NCBI RefSeq assembly: GCF_002428305.1
Contig: NZ_DIVJ01000010.1
Location: 186,001-250,000, forward strand
Source of the DNA: Flavobacterium sp. UBA6135
GTDB lineage: Bacteria; Bacteroidota; Bacteroidia; Flavobacteriales; Flavobacteriaceae
DNA: 64,000 nucleotides
Reading direction: 5' to 3'
The notes under the pieces: generated by a model
Seen by the model: the letters and a program-made list of their open reading frames with translations, nothing else
Told to the model about the DNA's origin: nothing
Databases searched by the model: none
Part shown: piece after piece, positions 9,772 to 17,857 of the stretch
Layout: each line of letters opens with the position of its first letter
How positions within the stretch are numbered: position 1 is the stretch's first letter
Program-made: the position numbers and the translations under genes

Positions 9772-9777
9772 GTTTCG
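9757..9777. repeat. 7-bp tandem repeat (GGTTTCA/AGTTTCG, three copies)
   Basis: GGTTTCA, GGTTTCA and AGTTTCG lie head to tail across the proposed start codon of the alpha/beta hydrolase gene. Confidence 0.7.
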
Positions 9778-10024
9778 GGTTGAAAAGTTGGTTTGGCAAA
9801 GTAAATTATAACTAAATTAAAATCCAATTGGAATTAATTTAATTTAGAGGAATAAAGATTTGATAAAATAAATTTTGATAGTTACAGTTTTAATAAAAGA
9901 TGAGTTTACGCATAATAATTAATTAAGCATAAAATATGTGATAAAGCAGCATTATTTTTTCCACAAAGAATTAAATGCGTTAAAATTTTTAACTTTAATA
10001 ATTATAACTTAAAAATCAAAAGGT

Positions 10025-10598
10025 ATGAAAAATTTGTTTTTATTATTTTTTGTATTCATGTTATATTTAACATTGATTTCTTGCTATAACGAGAAAAACG
10101 AAGTTATTGAAAGTACTATCGTTGGTGAAGAGTTACACCAAAACGCTCTCAATAGAAATTCCTTTAATCCTCCTGCGGATCATCCTGTAAAAGCTGATCA
10201 TGTTAGAAGACCAAAAAGGATTAAAGGAAGTAGATGCCATTTACAAAGCAAGTATGCCATCTTCTAAAAATGAACCCTATTATGACAACTTGAGACAAAT
10301 TGGTTTTATGTTGTTGATAAGTAACGGCTTAATTAAGGATGGTACTAAAGAACAAAAGTTGTATTATATTAATGAACAACTTGAATCCATCGCCAATCTT
10401 CCCAATTTTAATGACTTTTATTTGCTTTTAAATTCCTTGAAATCTGAGGTTTCTCTAAGTGAATTAACTGGATACTCTGATAAATTTTTCAATAAAAATC
10501 TTGCTCTTATTAATGAAATTGGATGGAAAAATGAAGATGAAAAAATCCAGAAAATTAGTGAGTTAAACGAAGCTTTGAGATTATTTAGTACTGAATAA
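10025..10598 (+). pseudogene. Small lipoprotein gene, probably frameshifted
   Basis: The first frame (10025-10267) encodes a lipoprotein signal, MKNLFLLFFVFMLYLTLISCYNEK style, with the lipobox ending at Cys 21. After about 58 residues it turns into a basic tail and stops. A second frame (10200-10598) overlaps and continues with acidic, helix-rich sequence (EDQKGLKEVDAIYKASM, then a 100-residue helical domain ending LRLFSTE). The most economical reading is one lipoprotein of about 190 residues broken by a single-base indel near 10195-10210. A sequencing error, a recent mutation or two separate genes are alternatives. The second frame has no signal peptide of its own. I do not recognise a family. 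A strong terminator follows. Confidence 0.55.
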
Positions 10599-10616
10599 CA
10601 TTTTTTAAAATATATC

Positions 10617-10653
10617 AAAAAGGAGAATCTTGACTGAGATGCTCCTTTTTTTT
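10617..10653 (+). terminator. Rho-independent terminator after the split lipoprotein gene
   Basis: AAAAAGGAG (10617-10625) pairs with CTCCTTTTT (10642-10650). An inner ATCT/AGAT stem lies at 10627-10640. The downstream side ends in a T run. Confidence 0.8.
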
Positions 10654-10929
10654 ATGTTTATACTATTGGTTTATAAAAATGAAAGCAAATTTTATTTCCT
10701 ACTCCTTAGATGAAACGTTTACTCATAAAATTAGCATGGCAAAATTATATGGCTAGACTGTTTTATAATGAAAGATTTATTAGTTTTAGTGTACAACTTT
10801 CCAGTCGTTTGTTCCTTGCGAGACAATAGCATGAATAGATTTTGTATATTTACAATACAAAAAATTAGAAACTGCTATCAATTGATGGCAGGACCAGCCC
10901 AACTTTAGTATAAGAAAATACCTGAATAC
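10654..10929. other. Intergenic stretch before the MORN-repeat gene
   Basis: No gene recognised. It contains an 8-bp inverted repeat TTTTGTAT/ATACAAAA (10840-10862) around TATATTTA, 68 bp before the next ATG. This could be a promoter/operator, but no TTG lies at the proper distance. A 25-codon ORF at 10679-10756 has no visible support. Confidence 0.4.
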
Positions 10930-13900
10930 ATGCACAATTTTTTTTACTTTTTTTCAAAAATCTCGATGTTGGCACTTTTGCTGGCTATTTTCAGCACACA
11001 AGCACAACCCGTCCACAGCCGATTGTCGCATAAAAATGACACCATTGTCAAGGAAAACGGCAATAACAAAGAACTGACTATTCTGAATTTCGAGAAGAAA
11101 AAAGTAGCTGTTATTCGCCTGAAAAATAACCTCAAAGACGGCTGGCAAGAAAAATATGGTTATCAGGAAGTGTTGGTCGAGAAATCTATGTACAAAAATG
11201 ACCAATTGCATGGATTGCAATCCCTCTATGACAATCAAGGAAAACTGAGAGAAAAGAAAGAGTATTGGTGGAATCCAGACACAAAAAAATCAGAACTTCA
11301 TGGGCTTTTTGAAAGTTTCAGTCAAGGCACGAAATTAATGCAACATCAATATAAAAACAACCAAAAGAATGGCCCGTTCAAAGAAACGAACATGAAAGGG
11401 GTTGTTACTAGAAAGGGTTTTTATCATAACAATCTATTGGTGGGAAAAATTGAAGAATTTACCAACGAAGGTAAAAAAAGAAATGTGAGAAATTACAAAA
11501 TCATTACATCTGAACTCGGCAAAGAACAGTCGGTGTCTCATGGCAAATTCATCACATATAAAGAAAATGGCAGCCTTCAATCCGAAGGAACGTATGAAAA
11601 CGGAAAAAAAACAGGTAAATGGATTGCGTATCATCACCAACAACCGTATTTAGAATCGATTGTTCATTACAAAGATGATCAAATGCATGGTTATTATGAG
11701 CGTTACCATCCAGAAGGTTTTTTGTCCAACAAAGGAACTTACTATCACCAAATTACAGTCAACGATACTTTACTCAAAAACGTCAATGAAGGCAAGAAAG
11801 AAACCTATCATAAAAACGGAAAACCTCAGATGATGGAATTCTATCAAATGGGCAAACTGCAAGGTTTATGGCAGCGTTTTTATGAAGATGGCACGATACA
11901 AGAAGAGCGAAATTACAAAGATCATTTGGAATCGGGATACAAACGCTATTATGACAAAAATGGTTTGAAAATCCATGAAACTTTTCATAAAATCATCGTT
12001 GTTGATGGTAAAAAAACCAGTGTGAAAGATGGTTTTGAATACCGATGGATCAACGGCGTACTCATTTTGAAATCGGAATTCAAAGACGGTTTGGAAATTG
12101 GCATTCGCGAAACTTTCTATGATGACGGAAAGAAAAAAGAGGTTGTTTCCTTAAAAGAGGGATACTTTCATGGCGATTATCGAGAATTTTATCCCAATGG
12201 AAAATTAAAACGATTTGTGGAATATGAAATCCCAAAAAATGAAGCGACACCAAGACATAGAATTTTTGGTTGGTCCAAAGATTTTGACACACTGGGTCAG
12301 CTGACCTACCAAAAATTTTTAGGCTTAAAAGACAAGATGATTGTAGAAACCAGATATGACAAAAATAAAATTGTCTATTGGCAAATTCCGGATTTAATGG
12401 AAATGAATCATTTTCCAAATGGGTCGTTGTTGTCATTGAAAACATCCTCTTTTTATAACCAAGCGGCGGTGCATTTTTACTTTTACAGCGATCAAAAATT
12501 GAGAAAAACCATTTTCCAAGATGCTGAAAGCTTGACCACATCCATGGCCGATTTTGCCAGCGATGGCACTTTAGCTCATATTTATTTAGACAATCCTGAC
12601 AACAATCCGCCGCCAGCCACCAAAACGCAAGTTGAAAAAGTGTCCAACCAATGGAATCCTGATTGGTTTCACAGTCCATTGATGACAGACCGATTGAAAA
12701 ATGGCACTTATGAACTGAAATACAAGAATGGTAAGCCGTTTTTCAAAGGGCATTTTACAGACGACTTGCCCGATGGCGATTTTGTGATTTTTGACCCGAT
12801 TCAAAATGACACATTGGGATATAAATATTATGAAAGAGGCATTCAAAAAGGTAACTTTCTTGAAAAATTTGGAGGTAAAAATATTACTCGAAAAGGCGAT
12901 TTTCATGGAAACGGTTTTTTGAAAACGGAAGCTAATTTTCAAAAAAATGGTTTGCCCAACCGAAATTATAAAAATGATGAAACCGGAAAAAGATGGTTTA
13001 CCGAAGAATTTCATGACAATGGAAAATTGAAATATTTTAGAGATGAAAACTCAGGTTTGTCTGCTGATTATGATTCAAATGGGATGACTGTTTCAGAAAC
13101 CATTCTACTGACTGGAAAACCCGATTGGAAAGTACGAAGAAATTATCATCCGAATTCTAAACAAGTCAAAACGGAATCTTTTTATTATAAAAACGAACAA
13201 GACAGTTTGTATTTGGGCTATTTTCCGAATGGCGATTTGGAATTCAGTGTGGCCTATCGCAACAGCAAACGCAACGGAAATTATTTGGCTTACTATGCTG
13301 ATGGTTCTTTGAGAGCGATGGGGTTTTATGAAAATGACATTCCAGAAGGGGAGTGGGTGCAATATAAAGACGGCGTCGCAGAAACTATTTTCTATGAAAA
13401 AGGGAAAGCGATTGTGAAACCAAAAACCCAAAAATGCGGTTGTTCGGATGATCGTTTGAGTAAAAATCAAATCAAATTTGCCCAAACGGTCGATGCGTTG
13501 GTTGCTTTCAATGAATTGCGTTATCATTTACCAGAATATTTGAAACCAGTCAGCCAACTGAATTACGGTTCTATCTTTTTCAGAAATTACCAATTCAGCA
13601 ATGGACATCAAAGTGGGTTTTCGTCTTTGCAATTGTTGATGTTCAAAGAGTTTTCTTTCGATTTGCCCGCCAATCAGCAAGTGAGAATTACACTCAATCC
13701 GTGCGAAACGCCGGGTTATATTAGTATCATGGACATGACCGCCAGCTATTTTTTCAATAATCCAGAAGAAACTCGGGCAACGTTTCATCCACAGAGAATT
13801 GCCATCAGTTTGTTGAATAGCCCTCTCAAAAGTAGAGATGCCGACTATCCGAATTTTACGGCTCTGTTTGATACTAAAAGTCTTGAGTTTAGAGGAAGTG

Positions 13901-14382
13901 AACCCATTGCCATCAACTTTAGTGAAAATCCTAATGCGTGTTCTACCACCGGAAGAATTAATGATTTTTTGAATGTAGAAGTTAAAGTAGCAGAGCCTTT
14001 GTTTTTCAGTCAAAATTATAGAAATAATGAATTTTACACTTCAAAATATCCTAATTTTCAAAACCAATCTAAAGAAGATTTCTTTGGTTTGAATTGTTCT
14101 GAGGCTACTATTTCATTTCAAATTATAGAAAAGGGAAAAGAACTCAAATTTGATATTTTCAATGCGGAATTATTAGCAGGAGGTCTTTGGGTGGCAGGAA
14201 ATTTGACTTTTAAAGTAACCAAAAAATCAGAAGATTTATTTGTTTATCAATCTGAAAAGGAAACATTCGAGTTTAGTTTACAAAATTTGAAAAAAGAATT
14301 TATTAAAAAAGGATTCAGTAGATTACATACCATTCATGATGAAAAACAAAACCATTTGATATTTCAATTTTATGCAGAATAA
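10930..14382 (+). CDS. Exported MORN/YwqK-type repeat protein
   Basis: A 1150-residue protein with an N-terminal signal peptide (about 1-27, ends STQAQ). Residues 30-830 carry more than twenty repeats of the kind Y-x-N-G-K-x-x-G-x-W/Y (for example GSLQSEGTYENGKKTGKWIAY and GNYLAYYADGSLRAMGFYEN), which are MORN or YwqK-antitoxin-like repeats. The C-terminal 300 residues are a different, non-repetitive domain beginning after a CGCSDD segment. Repeats of this kind form extended beta-hairpin solenoids; the cellular role is unknown. The neighbour at 14372 overlaps by 11 nt, which indicates translational coupling and a joint role. The YwqK-antitoxin name is a domain label only: no toxin is visible next to it. 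Confidence 0.75.
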   Translation: MHNFFYFFSKISMLALLLAIFSTQAQPVHSRLSHKNDTIVKENGNNKELTILNFEKKKVAVIRLKNNLKDGWQEKYGYQEVLVEKSMYKNDQLHGLQSLYDNQGKLREKKEYWWNPDTKKSELHGLFESFSQGTKLMQHQYKNNQKNGPFKETNMKGVVTRKGFYHNNLLVGKIEEFTNEGKKRNVRNYKIITSELGKEQSVSHGKFITYKENGSLQSEGTYENGKKTGKWIAYHHQQPYLESIVHYKDDQMHGYYERYHPEGFLSNKGTYYHQITVNDTLLKNVNEGKKETYHKNGKPQMMEFYQMGKLQGLWQRFYEDGTIQEERNYKDHLESGYKRYYDKNGLKIHETFHKIIVVDGKKTSVKDGFEYRWINGVLILKSEFKDGLEIGIRETFYDDGKKKEVVSLKEGYFHGDYREFYPNGKLKRFVEYEIPKNEATPRHRIFGWSKDFDTLGQLTYQKFLGLKDKMIVETRYDKNKIVYWQIPDLMEMNHFPNGSLLSLKTSSFYNQAAVHFYFYSDQKLRKTIFQDAESLTTSMADFASDGTLAHIYLDNPDNNPPPATKTQVEKVSNQWNPDWFHSPLMTDRLKNGTYELKYKNGKPFFKGHFTDDLPDGDFVIFDPIQNDTLGYKYYERGIQKGNFLEKFGGKNITRKGDFHGNGFLKTEANFQKNGLPNRNYKNDETGKRWFTEEFHDNGKLKYFRDENSGLSADYDSNGMTVSETILLTGKPDWKVRRNYHPNSKQVKTESFYYKNEQDSLYLGYFPNGDLEFSVAYRNSKRNGNYLAYYADGSLRAMGFYENDIPEGEWVQYKDGVAETIFYEKGKAIVKPKTQKCGCSDDRLSKNQIKFAQTVDALVAFNELRYHLPEYLKPVSQLNYGSIFFRNYQFSNGHQSGFSSLQLLMFKEFSFDLPANQQVRITLNPCETPGYISIMDMTASYFFNNPEETRATFHPQRIAISLLNSPLKSRDADYPNFTALFDTKSLEFRGSEPIAINFSENPNACSTTGRINDFLNVEVKVAEPLFFSQNYRNNEFYTSKYPNFQNQSKEDFFGLNCSEATISFQIIEKGKELKFDIFNAELLAGGLWVAGNLTFKVTKKSEDLFVYQSEKETFEFSLQNLKKEFIKKGFSRLHTIHDEKQNHLIFQFYAE

Positions 14383-16132
14383 ATTCAAATTACCAACAAA
14401 ATTTTTAGTGGTCGTTTTATTCTTGACGATGCACTTGGGTCATACGCAAAGTCTTTGGGATATGTTATACAACAAATCTTATGATTTCAATAATTATGTC
14501 AAAAAGCATACTTCTGAGAAAAAATATTTGCAAGGAACCATTGAAATAACGCAATATAGTTTTAAAAATCAATCGCTAGAGTTATATCCTACACTAAATC
14601 AAAAAGTATTTGAAACTTGTATTAATTCCCTTGAAGATGAACTCAAATATAGAATTTTGCTTCAAAAAGCATTGGACAAATTAGAAGTATTGAACAAAGT
14701 GGTCAATAGCAGAAACAGTCGCTATTATGAAGATAATTTAAGTAAATTGAATCCAAAGCTATCACGTATTGAAATTGAAGTGGTTTCAATCGTGGGTCAA
14801 AAAGTTTGTTATCAGTTTTCATATGAATTCGACATTGCTTCACGCGAAGTCAAACAAATTGAAGTTAAAGATTACTATTGGGGTGATTTAACAACGGCTA
14901 CATTAGTCAAGATGGACAGAAAACCTAGTGAATCACAAATCAAAAGCATTGAAGATAAAGCGTTCCAACAATTCAATGAACAATTTCTGTTGGCATCTAA
15001 AAATCTTAATCTAGAAGATTTGGATGATTATAACGAGGAACTTGAGAAAAGACCTGTTTCGAAACCCCTGGAAAATCAAGGTAATGTCTATCATAAAATT
15101 CAATTGAAAGATGCAGATTTTTTATGGATACATCATGGGATTTTGATACAAATTCAAGATTATGCGTCCACAACAGAAACCATCCAAGGAAGAGGATTAA
15201 CCTTTTTCATTCCATATCATGAAGCACTTCCATATCTCAAGTGGATTCCGGAATTGTCTTTTATTGCACAAATTCCTGTGGTTAGAAATGAATTTCAAAA
15301 CTGGAACGAACCCAATTTTGTGATTTCTAAGTTTTTCAGTATTAAATCTGAACCTAATTTGCTTGATTTGATGAAACATCAAAATTCTAATCAAAAACAG
15401 AAAATCAAACAATTACAACAAACGAGTTTTCAGGTCTTTAAAAATGGCGAAAGAAAGCAAATGAACAGGAATGTATATCAATTTGATGGCAACCAAAAAG
15501 TGTTGTGGCAGGAAACTTTTGATGATCAAGACAAAACGTATTCCAAAACGTTTTACGATTATGATGCGAAACAAAATTTGATTTCAACGACTGTAAAACT
15601 CAGAGCACAAAAAGATCGAACAACCCAATTTCAGTATGATGCCAAAGGTAATTTATTACGTAAACGCACGAGTGAAAGTCAGGAAATCACAGACACGCAT
15701 TATTTTTACAATCAAAATGCTGTTTATTCATTTTCGCATCAAATTTTTGGAGAAGTGAACAGAACCATTGCACATGTTTCGTTATATAAAGACAAATTTT
15801 GCACAGACCATATTTGTTATCTTTTAAATTCAAACGGCGATGTGATAGGTGTTCAATCACAAAAATATATTTCTAGCCAAGCCCAAATCGGTCGAGATGC
15901 CAATGGTTTGTTGCGAGAAGCTCATTTTGATAATGACCGATACCATTACTATTTTGATTACAACGACCAACAGTTTTTGACTCATTATAGGGTATTTGAA
16001 TATGCTATTCAGAAAAATGAAATGCAATGGTTTTATGAAGATGGAGCTCCAATTCCTTATAAAGTCACAAAATTGAATTCCAGTTATGACACCGTCAAAA
16101 TTGAAGAATTGATTACTAGGGAAGGGTTTTAA
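14372..16132 (+). CDS. Exported protein of unknown function, coupled to the MORN-repeat gene
   Basis: A 586-residue protein with a signal peptide (about 1-25, ends LGHTQ). I do not recognise a family. Residues 350-560 contain YD-like strands (FYDYDAKQNLIS, FQYDAKGNLLRKR, FDYNDQQFLTHYR) reminiscent of RHS/YD or MORN beta-repeats, without an RHS core or toxin domain. The ATG lies inside the last codons of the upstream gene (11-nt overlap), so the two are co-translated. Its partner has similar repeats, suggesting a common envelope function. The 318 bp downstream hold only the terminator of the convergent pepP gene. Confidence 0.65.
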   Translation: MQNKFKLPTKFLVVVLFLTMHLGHTQSLWDMLYNKSYDFNNYVKKHTSEKKYLQGTIEITQYSFKNQSLELYPTLNQKVFETCINSLEDELKYRILLQKALDKLEVLNKVVNSRNSRYYEDNLSKLNPKLSRIEIEVVSIVGQKVCYQFSYEFDIASREVKQIEVKDYYWGDLTTATLVKMDRKPSESQIKSIEDKAFQQFNEQFLLASKNLNLEDLDDYNEELEKRPVSKPLENQGNVYHKIQLKDADFLWIHHGILIQIQDYASTTETIQGRGLTFFIPYHEALPYLKWIPELSFIAQIPVVRNEFQNWNEPNFVISKFFSIKSEPNLLDLMKHQNSNQKQKIKQLQQTSFQVFKNGERKQMNRNVYQFDGNQKVLWQETFDDQDKTYSKTFYDYDAKQNLISTTVKLRAQKDRTTQFQYDAKGNLLRKRTSESQEITDTHYFYNQNAVYSFSHQIFGEVNRTIAHVSLYKDKFCTDHICYLLNSNGDVIGVQSQKYISSQAQIGRDANGLLREAHFDNDRYHYYFDYNDQQFLTHYRVFEYAIQKNEMQWFYEDGAPIPYKVTKLNSSYDTVKIEELITREGF

Positions 16133-16385
16133 GTAGTTGGTTTAACAAACAGTTTGGAAATTTGAAGAAAAAATCAATTACTAGTGTTGCATTGATTTTT
16201 CAAAATAGTCATAAACAAATAAATAATAAATAGTTACATGCTTTCTTTGGATGTGCAAATAGAAATTACAGTTTAAGTTAAGCGACATTTTTGTAAATGC
16301 TTTTAAAAAAAAGAAATAAAGTTAGTATTTAATAATGATAAGGTTGTGAAAATTAGAACTAAATTATAATCCAATCTGTGTTTAA

Positions 16386-16416
16386 GAAAAACGACCCACT
16401 TTCCTGTGAGTCGCCT
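16386..16416 (-). terminator. Rho-independent terminator of the pepP gene
   Basis: Read on the minus strand, GCGACTCAC pairs with GTGGGTCGT (one G-T pair) around a 6-nt loop and is followed by TTTTTC. It lies 35 bp beyond the pepP stop codon. Confidence 0.8.
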
Positions 16417-16450
16417 TTAAACTTATTAATATTTAAACTCTTAAACCAAT

Positions 16451-17743
16451 TTAAGCATTCATTAAAGATTCAATCTCCTCCACTTCAATCGGAATATTTC
16501 GCATCAAATTAAACGGTTCGCCACTTTTTTGAATCACCACATCATCTTCCAATCGAATGCCAAAACCTTCTTTTGGGATATAAATGCCGGGTTCAACTGT
16601 AAAAACCATATTGGCTTGCATCGGCTCATGTAATAATCCGTAATCGTGTGTGTCTAATCCCAAATGATGCGAGGTGCCATGCATGAAATATTTTTTGTAA
16701 GCCGGCCATTCCGGATTTTCATTTTGCACATCGGCAGTATCAATAAGGCCTAAGCTTAACAATTCCGAAGTCATGATTTTGCCTACTTCCAGATGGTATT
16801 CTTTCCAAAGTGTTCCGGGAACCAATAGTTTAGTAGCTTCATTTTTCACTCGCAACACCGCATTGTAGACTTCTTTTTGTCGTGGAGAAAACTTTCCAGA
16901 AACGGGAATTATTCGAGTCATATCACTCGAATAATTGGCATATTCTGCACCTACATCTAACAAAATCAAATCGCCTTCTTTGCATTGTTGGTTGTTCTCG
17001 ATGTAATGCAACACATTCGCATTATTTCCTGAAGCAATAATTGGCGTATAGGCAAAACCTTTTGAACGATTTCTAATGAATTCATGAGCAAATTCGGCTT
17101 CAATTTCATATTCCATTACGTTGGGTTTCACAAAAGACAGTACTCTGCGGAAACCTTTTTCGGTTAAATCACAGGCTTTTTGCAACAAATCAAGTTCTTC
17201 ACTTTCTTTAATCGAACGCAGCCGTTGTAAAATCGGATTGCTTTTTTCTACTTTGTGAGCCGGATAGTTTTCTTTCCACCATTTGATAAAACGGGCTTCG
17301 CGAGTTTCTGTTTCTACGGAAGCACGATAATGTTCGTTGGTGTTGATATACATCCTATCGGCATACGACATTACTTCTTTTAAAATCTTATGAAAATCAG
17401 TTAACCAATAAACGGTTTTAATGCCCGATACTTCAAAAGCTCTTTGTTTGGTAAGTTTTTCACCTTCCCAAACCGCAATATGTTCGTTGGTTTCTCTTAA
17501 AAACAAAATTTCTTTTAAATAGGCATAAGGAGCATCCGGAAAAAGCAATAAAATGCTTTCTTCCTGATCAACACCGCTTAAATATAAAATATCCCGGTGT
17601 TGGGCAAAAGGCAAAGTTGTATCTGCACTGACAGGATAATTATCATTGGAGTTAAACACGGCCACACTGTTTGGTTTCATGGAAGCCACGAATTTAGCTC
17701 TGTTTTTTATGAATAAATTTTGATCAATTTGGTGGTATTTCAT
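16451..17743 (-). CDS. pepP: Xaa-Pro aminopeptidase (M24B)
   Basis: A 430-residue cytoplasmic metallopeptidase that removes the N-terminal residue before proline. The N-terminal creatinase-like domain covers about 1-165; the pita-bread catalytic domain follows. Five dinuclear metal ligands are visible in order: Asp in LLDVGAE, Asp in SSDMTR, His in HGTSHHLGLDTHD, Glu in VEPGIYIP and Glu in GIRLEDDV. Length and motif order fit aminopeptidase P, with no signal peptide. A TACTTTTG element (17776-17769, minus strand) 25 bp upstream is a likely -7 box. It stands alone between convergent and divergent neighbours and has its own terminator. Confidence 0.93.
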   Translation of the reverse strand: MKYHQIDQNLFIKNRAKFVASMKPNSVAVFNSNDNYPVSADTTLPFAQHRDILYLSGVDQEESILLLFPDAPYAYLKEILFLRETNEHIAVWEGEKLTKQRAFEVSGIKTVYWLTDFHKILKEVMSYADRMYINTNEHYRASVETETREARFIKWWKENYPAHKVEKSNPILQRLRSIKESEELDLLQKACDLTEKGFRRVLSFVKPNVMEYEIEAEFAHEFIRNRSKGFAYTPIIASGNNANVLHYIENNQQCKEGDLILLDVGAEYANYSSDMTRIIPVSGKFSPRQKEVYNAVLRVKNEATKLLVPGTLWKEYHLEVGKIMTSELLSLGLIDTADVQNENPEWPAYKKYFMHGTSHHLGLDTHDYGLLHEPMQANMVFTVEPGIYIPKEGFGIRLEDDVVIQKSGEPFNLMRNIPIEVEEIESLMNA

Positions 17744-17768
17744 AAATGCTAACGATTTGAATATTTCT

Positions 17769-17776
17769 CAAAAGTA
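17769..17776 (-). promoter_or_regulatory. Candidate -7 element of pepP
   Basis: TACTTTTG on the minus strand fits TAnnTTTG and is 25 bp before the ATG. No clear TTG -33. Confidence 0.45.
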
Positions 17777-17857
17777 CTAAGTTTAAAAAAAATTTAAATG
17801 TAAATTGCAGGATAAAATTTCATATTTTTAAATTTCCAATTCTTTATCTTCAAAATA

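Noticed and set aside
10679..10756. 25-codon plus-strand ORF before the MORN gene
   Set aside because: Too short, no signal peptide or family resemblance, no promoter that can be tied to it.
12080..14013. Several long minus-strand ORFs inside the MORN-repeat gene
   Set aside because: Shadows of a repetitive, strongly biased coding sequence; no recognisable protein features.
10930..14382. MORN/YwqK protein read as an antitoxin of a toxin-antitoxin pair
   Set aside because: The label comes from repeat similarity only; the protein is exported, very large, and no toxin gene is adjacent.
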